A stretch of 64,000 nucleotides of DNA from NCBI RefSeq assembly GCF_024494645.1, contig NZ_JANHDJ010000003.1, positions 310,001 through 374,000 on the forward strand. The letters are read 5' to 3'. A program made the translations under genes and the position numbers. The notes under the pieces were generated by a model. It was not told the DNA's origin. It ran no database searches and was given only the letters and a program-made list of their open reading frames with translations. The number at the start of each line of letters is the position of its first letter. Within the stretch, counting starts at the first letter, position 1. Below are positions 42,818-48,899 of the stretch, piece after piece. The stretch comes from Halohasta litorea (lineage in GTDB: Archaea > Halobacteriota > Halobacteria > Halobacteriales > Haloferacaceae).

Positions 42818-42832
42818 ACGGGCACGATGGGA
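42818..42832. repeat. Outer left att copy of the integrated element
   Basis: The 15-bp sequence acgggcacgatggga is identical to 48728-48742, which spans the 3' end of tRNA-Arg(TCT). It is therefore probably the attachment-site duplicate created by integration. A second copy lies 79 bp further right. Confidence 0.65.
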
Positions 42833-42896
42833 CTCCCGCAAGCGACCGCAGTGAACCGGGGAGAAAATCGTATCCGTGAGGGAACAAGGTGACTGA

Positions 42897-42910
42897 ACGG
42901 GCACGATGGG
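42897..42910. repeat. Inner left att copy of the integrated element
   Basis: The 14-bp sequence acgggcacgatggg repeats the tRNA-Arg 3' end a second time, 49 bp before the integrase stop codon. Preceding bases tga- also resemble the tRNA flank. Either this or the copy at 42818 is the working attachment site. Confidence 0.6.
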
Positions 42911-42958
42911 GTCCGGTTCTTTCGGGGGTTGACACTCGATTAGTAGCGTTCATGGTTT

Positions 42959-44008
42959 TCATAGGTCAGGAAGCAGGTTGCTGCGCTGTTCGGCCTGTTC
43001 GCGGTCGGAACGGCGGTCATAGTGCCGATCGAGGATGTCCTCGCTCGCGTTGAGCCGGTCTTTCACGACTCGCCGCGGAACGTCCTCACGTCGGTAGTAC
43101 GTGACGCGCCCGCTGCGGAGATCGTGGGGCGACCGTGACGAGGGGCATTTACTCGCGTGATCGAACTGCGTAGCCTCACACTCGGAAATCTCGCGGTCGT
43201 GAGGACAGTCCTCACCGTACCAGCAGGGACGGGTCACCCGATACAGGGTCTTCCTGAGGGTGTTCCCCGCAGGGCGACCGTGCTTCGTCGTGATCAGGGG
43301 CTCCCGCCCATGCTCGTCGGTCACGTCGTCGCGGTGGTACTCGATGTAGTCCGAGATGTAGCGAGCAGCTTTCTCGCTAATCCGGTTCCATCGAGTTCCT
43401 TTGTCCTGATTCTTGAGCGGCGTCCCGGTCTTGGGTCGGTGAACGAACTGGATCGCCGGGCCGGAGACGCGAGGGTGCGAACCGTCGAGATCGAGATCGC
43501 GGAGATCGAGACCTCGAACAGCACCCGTTCGGGCTCCGGTTCGCCACAGCAGCATCACGATGATGTGGTCTCGTGACGCCGGGTGCGCCTTCTCCAGATA
43601 GTCAAGAATCTGAACCGCGCGTTCGGGTTTCAGTGTCGATTCAGACACGTCTTCGCCGTTCTTCATCAGCGGTAGCGTGAGCTGTTCGTACAGCTCTGGA
43701 TCTACGGCGTCGATGTTCGCCGCGAAGCGGAGGAACCGCCGCAGGGTAGCGAGTTGGCTTTTCAGCGTGACCAGCTTGATCGCCTCTCGTCCGTCACCGT
43801 GACCTTCGCGCCGCCACGTCCGGTAGCGGTAGAGATCCCGACCCGACAGCTCGTTCAGGTTCTCGATCTCGTGTTCATCGCAGTACTGGATGAACGCGCG
43901 AAGCCGGTGTTTCTCGCTTTTGCGTGTCGAAGCTGCGTGTTCGTCACGCATCGCTTCATGGTACATCTGGACCGCCTCGATCGGCGAGATCGGATCGAGC
44001 CCAGTCAT
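42959..44008 (-). CDS. Tyrosine-type site-specific integrase
   Basis: 349 residues. The N-terminal core-binding domain (TRKSEKHRLRAFIQYCDEH) is followed by the catalytic domain with Arg in LLWRTGARTGAVRGL (Arg160), His-x-x-Arg in SPHDLRSGRVTYY (His295, Arg298) and the nucleophile Tyr330 in LDRHYDRRSD. An insert with CWYGEDCPHDREISEC and SKC (Cys262, 268, 277, 288) is probably a zinc site. It lies directly next to the left att copies and should recombine the tRNA-Arg att sites. Its ATG overlaps the stop of the upstream zinc-ribbon gene by 4 nt. Confidence 0.93.
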   Translation of the reverse strand: MTGLDPISPIEAVQMYHEAMRDEHAASTRKSEKHRLRAFIQYCDEHEIENLNELSGRDLYRYRTWRREGHGDGREAIKLVTLKSQLATLRRFLRFAANIDAVDPELYEQLTLPLMKNGEDVSESTLKPERAVQILDYLEKAHPASRDHIIVMLLWRTGARTGAVRGLDLRDLDLDGSHPRVSGPAIQFVHRPKTGTPLKNQDKGTRWNRISEKAARYISDYIEYHRDDVTDEHGREPLITTKHGRPAGNTLRKTLYRVTRPCWYGEDCPHDREISECEATQFDHASKCPSSRSPHDLRSGRVTYYRREDVPRRVVKDRLNASEDILDRHYDRRSDREQAEQRSNLLPDL

Positions 44009-44136
44009 CGGTCACCGTTGACGAACGCGAGTGACAGCCGGTCACTCTCCGAGCCGCAGGCGGGGCAGGTCGACACGTTCTCGCCTGTCAGCACCGAGCA
44101 GTCCGGGCAGATGTACAGCCGGTCGCTACTGCTCAT
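44005..44136 (-). CDS. 43-residue zinc-ribbon protein
   Basis: The ATG at 44136 opens a short frame with two CxxC pairs, ICPDCSVLTG and TCPACGSESD, a classic zinc ribbon. It is coupled at both ends by ATGA overlaps: with the 61-residue gene upstream and with the integrase downstream. Such microproteins often accompany haloarchaeal integrases; it may assist DNA binding. Confidence 0.8.
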   Translation of the reverse strand: MSSSDRLYICPDCSVLTGENVSTCPACGSESDRLSLAFVNGDR

Positions 44137-44318
44137 GGATCACTCCGTTCAGTCTGATCCGGTAGAAATCGAGCACACCGGCTACAGATAGGTTCGGACC
44201 GCTTGGCGTCGAGACCGTCGGCGTAGTTCTCGCAGTACGAACAGGTCCCGTCGGAGTTTTCACTCAGCGTTACGTCTGACCGTCTGGGGTTGGCTAACCC
44301 CGTGTTGGTTCCGATCAT
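44133..44318 (-). CDS. 61-residue zinc-finger protein
   Basis: Two CxxC pairs, TCSYCENYADG and ICSRCARFLP, are separated by about 18 residues. It is the first gene of the three-gene integrase operon and overlaps the next gene by 4 nt. Upstream on the minus strand a purine-rich GAGGTGG lies after the hairpin at 44342-44365 and could be the ribosome binding site. Confidence 0.75.
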   Translation of the reverse strand: MIGTNTGLANPRRSDVTLSENSDGTCSYCENYADGLDAKRSEPICSRCARFLPDQTERSDP

Positions 44319-44341
44319 GGCTTAGAGCCGGAACCACCTCT

Positions 44342-44365
44342 GGGCCAACGCTGCAACGTTGGCCC
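44342..44365. promoter_or_regulatory. Perfect inverted repeat in the integrase-operon leader
   Basis: GGGCCAACG and CGTTGGCCC pair perfectly around the loop ctgcaa (9-bp stem). It lies 24 nt before the ATG of the 61-residue zinc-finger gene and upstream of its likely ribosome binding site. It may be an operator for the divergent winged-helix protein or an RNA hairpin that affects translation. Confidence 0.5.
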
Positions 44366-44524
44366 TTCTTCACTACCCGACAATTCATCACTAAGCTACT
44401 GGGTAGCTCCGCGTTTCTCATTACATATCAGCGGGACTTAATTGTTGCGTCTAATTAGTAACGTCCAGTTGGTTGCCTGAGTATGACAGCACCATTTTAG
44501 TTGGCCGGATTCGTAGCTACAGCT

Positions 44525-44908
44525 ATGGCCGATTACGAACCCTCAGAACTTGAGAAGTACATCGAAAGGAACGGTTGGAGAGTAAGTACTGGAGAGTATG
44601 ATCATGAAGAACTTGACCCTCCAGACTGGCTCACCGAACTGGACAGAGAGATCTGCGTCTTGTTGGGGCACGGGTTCATTTTCACACCCTCATTGATCGC
44701 AAAGAACATAGACCGTCCACGGAGTTCTGTCTCACGGCGGTTGAACACGCTAGAAGCGGGAGGTATCGTTGAGAAGGTTGAAAGAGGGCACTACAAGCTC
44801 ACAGAAGAAGGTTACGCGAGGTTGTTAGAGAGAGTAGAAAGGGAGGGGGATTGGTTTACAGTAAAAATACCATCTCCAGAGGAAGTTGAGAAATCAAGTG
44901 AGGAGTAA
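44525..44908 (+). CDS. Winged-helix DNA-binding regulator (PhiH1 repressor-like)
   Basis: 127 residues from the ATG at 44525; a TATA-like attttagttgg about 27 nt upstream favours this start over one at 44501. The central part FIFTPSLIAKNIDRPRSSVSRRLNTLEAGGIVEKVERGHYKLTEEG, shown here in pieces as IAKNIDRPRSSVSRRL and LEAGGIVEKVERG, is a winged helix-turn-helix like those of haloarchaeal phage-repressor homologues. It diverges from the integrase operon and probably controls element genes. Confidence 0.8.
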   Translation: MADYEPSELEKYIERNGWRVSTGEYDHEELDPPDWLTELDREICVLLGHGFIFTPSLIAKNIDRPRSSVSRRLNTLEAGGIVEKVERGHYKLTEEGYARLLERVEREGDWFTVKIPSPEEVEKSSEE

Positions 44909-45011
44909 CCAGTCACGTTCGACTTTCGAGAACTCACTCAAAACACTAAGCAAAAGAAGCGGCAAAGAGTTCAGGTTCTCAAGGTGTGGCCCGTGATCGG
45001 GCCGGAGGCTG

Positions 45012-45112
45012 TTTCGACGTGGACGGAGCCCGTCGATTTTCTCGTTACAGGGACTCACTCGAATACCATCAGTTTCCCACGAACAGCGGTGACTGAGTTG
45101 GATACTTACCAA
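45012..45112 (+). repeat. Degenerate direct repeat, copy 1
   Basis: This copy shares with copy 3 (45832-45931) an extended alignment over about 100 bp, including cgtcgattttctcgtt/cagtcaattttctcac, gggactcactcgaa/gggactcgatcgaa, cccacgaacagcggtgac/cccacgtacagcggtgac and atactta/atacttg. Copy 2 covers the first 55 bp. In one frame all copies translate as FDVxxxxxFSRxxDSLE-like peptides. Confidence 0.6.
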
Positions 45113-45121
45113 TGGTAAGTA
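45103..45121. promoter_or_regulatory. 19-nt palindrome, candidate operator
   Basis: TACTTACCA and TGGTAAGTA are perfect inverted repeats with a single central base. It lies 90 nt before the small membrane-protein gene and after the winged-helix gene. Its dyad symmetry fits a dimeric repressor site; which protein binds it is unknown. Confidence 0.4.
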
Positions 45122-45210
45122 CACAATAGGTTAGAACGGGCTATGCAAGACTGCGAACGCAAGCACACCGACAAATAAACATGATTAGAGGATTGTCTAA
45201 TACGTGATCA

Positions 45211-45450
45211 ATGTCCCGAACCCGAACAGTAAACACACGTGATGAATTGGAGAATGTAGTAGACGAGTATGTGGAAAAAGGCTACAAAGTCAAAAGTTCA
45301 AGCCAAGAGAAGGCGGTCGTTAAGGAGCGTAGCGTCGGTTCTTGGGTGATTCATCTGCTACTTCTGATATTCACAGTTGGGTTCGGTAATCTCGTCTACT
45401 TGCTCTATTCATGGGCTACAGCTGATACCGTGGAAATCAACCTCAAATAA
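45211..45450 (+). CDS. Small membrane protein
   Basis: 79 residues. A charged N-terminal half (ENVVDEYVEKGYKVKSSSQE) is followed by WVIHLLLLIFTVGFGNLVYLLYSW, long enough for one or two membrane passes, and a short polar tail. Its base composition is more AT-rich than the flanking chromosome, in line with the mobile element. Function unknown; possibly a maintenance or superinfection-type protein. Confidence 0.65.
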   Translation: MSRTRTVNTRDELENVVDEYVEKGYKVKSSSQEKAVVKERSVGSWVIHLLLLIFTVGFGNLVYLLYSWATADTVEINLK

Positions 45451-45674
45451 GTATGTGGAGCGGGGGTAGAATCTGCCCCACTAAGAACGAGACCACTGTC
45501 AAGAATAGAGATCTTCGCTTCCATTTATCAACGTCTGACTGTGTCACAATCGGGTCCCCGTTTACAGACGGTGGATCACCTAAATTTAGTGCCATAATAC
45601 AAATCGCTCATCCCAGTGAAATAATTGTTACCCCGTGTCCATCAAGAATGAATGTTCATCCTACAATAAGTTTC

Positions 45675-45733
45675 GACGTGGGCGTAGACAGTCGTTTTTC
45701 TCGTTGCGGGGACTCACTCGAAAAGGGTAGTAG
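45675..45733 (+). repeat. Degenerate direct repeat, copy 2 (partial)
   Basis: tttcgacgtgggcgtagacagtcgtttttctcgttgcggggactcactcgaaaa, quoted here only in part as tttcgacgtggg and gcggggactcactcgaaaa, matches the first half of copies 1 and 3 and then diverges. Confidence 0.6.
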
Positions 45734-45831
45734 GGACATGTTATACATCAATTTCGGCAAGTACGCCGTTCCCAGTATCCTAGAGCGGTTCTAGGAAAAT
45801 GGGAACGGCTCAAACAGCCATTTCACCGGCT

Positions 45832-45931
45832 TTCGACGAGGACGTAGCCAGTCAATTTTCTCACGCCGGGGACTCGATCGAAAACCAGCCAGCTCCCACG
45901 TACAGCGGTGACGGATTCGCATACTTGTCAG
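45832..45931 (+). repeat. Degenerate direct repeat, copy 3
   Basis: Contains tttcgacgaggacgtag, cagtcaattttctcac, ggggactcgatcgaaaacc and cccacgtacagcggtgacgg, aligning with copy 1 over its whole length with scattered substitutions. It lies about 100 bp from the 3' end of the Rep gene. Confidence 0.6.
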
Positions 45932-46027
45932 TCTCTCTCGCTGTACTCGATGGATCGGGTGCGCTCAGTCGCCGACGGAGCGGACCGACTACTGGGCGTA
46001 GCGAGCTGGCAAGACGCTCACCGGCAT

Positions 46028-47893
46028 CTACGACCACACGTCAGCCGTCGGCGGTGGACGGTCGCCGCGAGACGCAAGGTGTAGCGGTTCATCCGGGTCG
46101 TGTACCGGTTTTTCGACGGACGCTAACTGTCGCGTTGGGAACCACTGAGACGGGAGATCGTCGTAGCGGTACGTACCGAGGTACTCGATGTTCACGAACG
46201 GGGACGAAACCACCTGCGAGACCGCAGATCGGTTTCGATCGACCTCTTCGAGATCGTCCAGCTCATCAACGGTAAAGTGGTCTTCACCGATGGCTTCGCA
46301 CGCGAGCATCACGTCCTGTTTGGCCGCCCATCGAACAGCGCGGGCTTCCTCGTCATCGAGCTGGCTATCGCGGTCGATCGCCCGCTCGATGGAACGCGAG
46401 ATCGACCAGAACCGCTTTTCGGTCGCCCAGTACATCGCCAGCTTCCACGTAGCGAACTTGTCGCTGTACGTGTCGCTGTCATCGGTGGAGGCTCCTGTTT
46501 CGTCTAAGAGAGCCGCGAAGGTCATACTCAGGTACTTACCGAGGTACGACCCGGCGGTTTTCTGCATCGGGTTTTCGTCCTCGCCAGCCATGTCGATCTG
46601 GTGAGATCGAGATCGCGTTTCGACTTTGGACGAGGCGAGATTGTGGTCACCGTATCTGTACCAGCAGACGAAGCCCTGGTCTTCGGCGAACTCCGCGCCG
46701 TCGAGATCGGCGAGATCGTCGCGGTAGACCAGCGGGTAGGCGTCCACAATCTGCCCCTGTCCGTAGTCCTGCCACTTGTCCGAAAGCTCCTGTTTGTGCA
46801 TCAAAAACGGCATTCCGTTCTCATCGGTGGGTACGTCGAAAAAGAGGACGTGCAGGTGTGGCAACCCGCGTTCCGTGAACTCCAAGGCCTTGATGTAATC
46901 AAGCCGTTCACGGGGCCGCGAGGTAACCACGTCAGCACGGTCTGATCGGTACGAGACGATACCCGGTTCGCGGGTGTCGTCCTTGGTCGAGGGATCAGAC
47001 GCCATGTACTGGGTCAACCGGTGGAAGTTCTCGTTCACTGATTCGGTCAGTTCGAGAATCCCACGCGGATCAGGTCGATCGTCGTCGTGGCGGGTTCCGG
47101 GGTCGCTGGTCAGGGTGACCAGCACCGCGTTCTCAGCAGAGTCATACGCGTGTTCGAGGGCGTCATTAAACCGGGCGAATCCTCGCTTTATCCGGCCTTC
47201 GTCGTTGAATCGGGTCTTGTAGTCCTTCGTCATCCGGCGGCTGCCGCCTCGACCTCGATGGTCGTAGTGTTGCACGTCGAAGGCCAGCCGGTAGTCTTCG
47301 ATACGGTTCAGGTACGATTGTAACGCAGAGCTGAAGAACTCCTTCTGTGAGTCAGATACCGAACTCGTCGTTTTGAGGACTTTGCGGATGAACTCGCGGT
47401 CATATACCAGCGAGCTATCGGCGTTGGGTGTTTCAGTAATGCCTGCTGAAATCAAGTCAAGCAGGTCAGTTGTCGGATGGGCGACTTGCCCGGCTGGTGA
47501 GTCCGTGAGACGCACCAGACCTGCGTCCTCAGCGCGAGGCAGGAACCGACGGGTAAACTGGTAGTCGGCATCAGAGCCGTTCAGCGGGACCGTCTCACCG
47601 TTGTCAGCGATGGAGTCGAGCGCGTAGTCGTGACGCTCCCACTCGTCGCCTGTTAGATCGTAGAAACCGCTGTACGTGTCCGGGTTTACGCCTTTCAGCA
47701 CGTAGTGAACCAGATGGTTCAGAACGATGCCCTCAGGCTTTGAAGCAATAAATTTGAGCAGCCGAACGCGATCTTCGTCGCGTTTCGTTATCGAGTCGTC
47801 ACTGGTGACGCCGTGAGCCAGTAGATCCCGCTCCGTGAGGGGACCCACTAAGGCCCGTGTGTTACAACGGGTAGCGTCAGTACCGCTCAGCAT
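46028..47893 (-). CDS. HUH-superfamily replication initiator (rolling-circle-type Rep)
   Basis: 621 residues from the ATG at 47893. The three HUH motifs are in order: motif I VLVTLTSDPG (257-266), motif II GLPHLHVLFFDVP with the metal-binding His346 and His348, and motif III SYLGKYLSMTF with a single catalytic Tyr450 and Lys453. The protein should nick the replicon's double-strand origin and start rolling-circle replication. The N-terminal 200 residues look like a helical DNA-binding region. An alternative CTG start at 47932 overlaps the stop of the preceding gene and stays in frame. Related Reps occur in haloarchaeal plasmids and alphapleolipoviruses (family knowledge). Confidence 0.88.
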   Translation of the reverse strand: MLSGTDATRCNTRALVGPLTERDLLAHGVTSDDSITKRDEDRVRLLKFIASKPEGIVLNHLVHYVLKGVNPDTYSGFYDLTGDEWERHDYALDSIADNGETVPLNGSDADYQFTRRFLPRAEDAGLVRLTDSPAGQVAHPTTDLLDLISAGITETPNADSSLVYDREFIRKVLKTTSSVSDSQKEFFSSALQSYLNRIEDYRLAFDVQHYDHRGRGGSRRMTKDYKTRFNDEGRIKRGFARFNDALEHAYDSAENAVLVTLTSDPGTRHDDDRPDPRGILELTESVNENFHRLTQYMASDPSTKDDTREPGIVSYRSDRADVVTSRPRERLDYIKALEFTERGLPHLHVLFFDVPTDENGMPFLMHKQELSDKWQDYGQGQIVDAYPLVYRDDLADLDGAEFAEDQGFVCWYRYGDHNLASSKVETRSRSHQIDMAGEDENPMQKTAGSYLGKYLSMTFAALLDETGASTDDSDTYSDKFATWKLAMYWATEKRFWSISRSIERAIDRDSQLDDEEARAVRWAAKQDVMLACEAIGEDHFTVDELDDLEEVDRNRSAVSQVVSSPFVNIEYLGTYRYDDLPSQWFPTRQLASVEKPVHDPDEPLHLASRGDRPPPTADVWS

Positions 47894-47928
47894 CGGCGTG
47901 GGTAACCGACTCGGCGGCGGCTTGCCGG

Positions 47929-48075
47929 TCAGATCGGATGTTCATCTACACCCTTCGAGGGACTGAACGCCTCGCAGACCCGGCAGTAGACGATTGGGCC
48001 GCCTGATGGCCGTCGAGAGACGTGGGGTTCGTGTTGATCGAGGCGAACGCGGCAGTTCCAGCAGCGGTCACTCAC
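47929..48075 (-). CDS. 48-residue zinc-ribbon protein
   Basis: A GTG at 48075 overlaps the stop of the upstream zinc-finger gene and opens a frame with RCWNCRVRLD and YCRVCEAFSPS, two CxxC pairs of a zinc ribbon. The frame ends with TGA at 47929-47931, 35 nt before the ATG of Rep, so it belongs to the rep operon. Confidence 0.7.
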   Translation of the reverse strand: MSDRCWNCRVRLDQHEPHVSRRPSGGPIVYCRVCEAFSPSKGVDEHPI

Positions 48076-48271
48076 AGGAACCACCTCCAAGACCAGCAAA
48101 GGAACAGTGCAGACACTCGCGGTGACGAGTTCGAGGCAGGTCGATATGGTTGATACAGTCCTCTCGGCAGCTGCTACAGCGGTATGCGACGTACTGGGTA
48201 GGATCGAACGAATAGACCCGTGAACGAGAGTTACGGGTGAGAGAGTCAGATCTGGAGCTGCCGGAACTCAT
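48068..48271 (-). CDS. 67-residue cysteine-rich zinc-finger protein
   Basis: The ATG at 48271 is preceded on the minus strand by a strong GGGAGGT ribosome binding site, which decides the start over the longer open frame to 48391. After a Ser/Arg-rich head, YRCSSCREDC and RECLHCSFAG give two cysteine pairs plus an extra Cys. It is the first gene of the operon leading to Rep. Confidence 0.72.
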   Translation of the reverse strand: MSSGSSRSDSLTRNSRSRVYSFDPTQYVAYRCSSCREDCINHIDLPRTRHRECLHCSFAGLGGGSCE

Positions 48272-48413
48272 AGTAACCTCCCGACGGCGGTCTTCCTGTG
48301 AGAGTGACAATCGATCAAACGCCTCTGCGGCTGACCGCAAACTCGTGGGCGGCCCGTCGGGTGCGGCTCTGCCGGTCGGGTCGACCCGCAAGGGGTCGCT
48401 TCCGCCCGTAGTT

Positions 48414-48440
48414 GCGGCGGCGATTGGCGCTCGCCGCCGC
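48414..48440. repeat. 10-bp perfect hairpin
   Basis: GCGGCGGCGA and TCGCCGCCGC pair perfectly around the 7-nt loop ttggcgc. A hairpin presenting a single-stranded loop is the usual nick-site context for HUH Reps, but the actual nick site cannot be read from sequence alone. Confidence 0.5.
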
Positions 48441-48501
48441 TACCGCAGTTGGCCGTCGGGTCGAGCGTCGATCGTCGATCGGGCAGCTGGAGATCAGCCC
48501 A

Positions 48502-48536
48502 CCACCCGCCAACCCCATTGAGGGGTCGGCGGGTGG
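48502..48536. repeat. Long interrupted hairpin
   Basis: CCACCCGCC pairs with GGCGGGTGG (9 bp), then after a one-base mismatch an A-T pair and CCCC/GGGG continue the stem to the loop attga. It is followed by additional G-runs. Confidence 0.5.
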
Positions 48537-48602
48537 GTGGACGGGTGGGTACGTCATATCGGGTAGCTCCGAAAATCGAAATCGACGGCAGGCTTCGGGG
48601 TG

Positions 48603-48619
48603 CGTTCGATGATCGAACG
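48603..48619. repeat. 17-nt palindrome
   Basis: CGTTCGAT and ATCGAACG are perfect inverted repeats around one central g, between the hairpin-rich segment and tRNA-Arg. Confidence 0.45.
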
Positions 48620-48710
48620 AGACCCAGATTTAGAGATTCGGATCTACAACTCGTATCGCCATCGTAACCGTTCGAGAAGCCTTGAGCAGCTGTTTCAGGA
48701 TGAACTTCTG

Positions 48711-48730
48711 AAACGTCAGTCTTCTGACGG
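48711..48730 (-). terminator. Possible tRNA-Arg terminator hairpin
   Basis: Immediately after the tRNA 3' end on the minus strand, CGTCAG and CTGACG form a 6-bp stem followed by TTT. It overlaps the att sequence by a few bases, so it may equally be part of the recombination site. Confidence 0.35.
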
Positions 48731-48742
48731 GCACGATGGGAT
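48728..48742. repeat. Right att site within tRNA-Arg
   Basis: acgggcacgatggga covers the 3' acceptor strand, discriminator and first T-arm bases of tRNA-Arg and is repeated at 42818-42832 (15 of 15 bases) and 42897-42910 (14 bases). Confidence 0.65.
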
Positions 48743-48802
48743 TCGAACCCACGACCGTCGGATTAGAAGTCCGACGCTCTCTCCGGACTGAGCTACGTGC
48801 CC
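48729..48802 (-). tRNA. tRNA-Arg (anticodon TCT)
   Basis: On the minus strand the acceptor arms GGGCACG/CGTGCCC pair perfectly, the D-arm is AGCTCAGTCCGGAGAGAGC, the anticodon stem encloses CTTCTAA (anticodon TCT) and the T-loop is TTCGAATC. The gene is intact despite the element integrated at its 3' end, because the att core restores the acceptor sequence. Confidence 0.95.
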
Positions 48803-48899
48803 TCATCGGTAGGTCGACCAATCGCGTACAAAGCCGTTTGGGTTCGGACCGGGAGACGAACAGCACACCTAAGTCCGTCACCCGACTATCGCCGACAGA

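Larger units (their letters stand above)
44909..45210. other. Gene-poor AT-rich stretch with repeat copy and palindrome
   Basis: No convincing gene is present; a minus-strand frame at 44894-45124 lacks any family features. The stretch holds the first copy of the degenerate 100-bp repeat (45012-45112) and a 19-nt palindrome (45103-45121) upstream of the small membrane-protein gene. Confidence 0.5.
45451..46027. other. Gene-poor stretch with two repeat copies
   Basis: Between the small membrane gene and the 3' end of Rep. Plus-strand frames at 45453-45794 and 45799-46275 exist, but their only shared feature is the repeated FDV...FSR..DS peptide and the second runs antisense through Rep. I regard the stretch as decayed or non-coding DNA carrying repeat copies 2 and 3. 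Confidence 0.5.
48272..48728. other. Hairpin-rich intergenic region, candidate replication origin
   Basis: No credible gene. The segment between the rep operon and tRNA-Arg contains at least four strong inverted repeats (CGACCC/GGGTCG near 48382-48398, 48414-48440, 48502-48536, 48603-48619), the tandem gtcgagc-gtcgatc-gtcgatc near 48464-48485, and G-rich runs such as cgggtgggtggacgggtggg. Its location just upstream of the Rep operon suits a rolling-circle double-strand origin. Confidence 0.45.
42818..48742. mobile_element. Integrated mini-replicon in tRNA-Arg(TCT)
   Basis: About 5.9 kb bounded by att-like direct repeats that coincide with the 3' end of tRNA-Arg. The contents are a tyrosine integrase at the left end, an HUH-type Rep, four cysteine-rich microproteins, a winged-helix regulator and a small membrane protein. 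Part of the interior (44.9-45.8 kb) is visibly richer in A+T than the chromosome. There is no capsid, spike or packaging ATPase gene, so it looks like an integrative plasmid rather than a virus. Related Reps occur in haloarchaeal plasmids and pleolipoviruses. Confidence 0.75.

Noticed and set aside
44371-44418. tRNA-like fragment (ctaagctactgggtagct) near the regulator gene
   Set aside because: Short similarity to tRNA-Thr D-arm and acceptor bases only; no cloverleaf can be drawn and the match may be chance.
44894-45124. 76-residue minus-strand frame after the winged-helix gene
   Set aside because: Composition does not resemble haloarchaeal proteins, it overlaps a repeat copy, and no ribosome binding site or motif is visible.
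45453-45794. 113-residue plus-strand frame in the mobile element
   Set aside because: No start signal or family features; the only conserved-looking part is the degenerate DNA repeat.
48315-48667. Short frames on both strands beside tRNA-Arg
   Set aside because: They coincide with hairpins and G-rich tracts and have no protein-like composition; the segment is better explained as non-coding structure.
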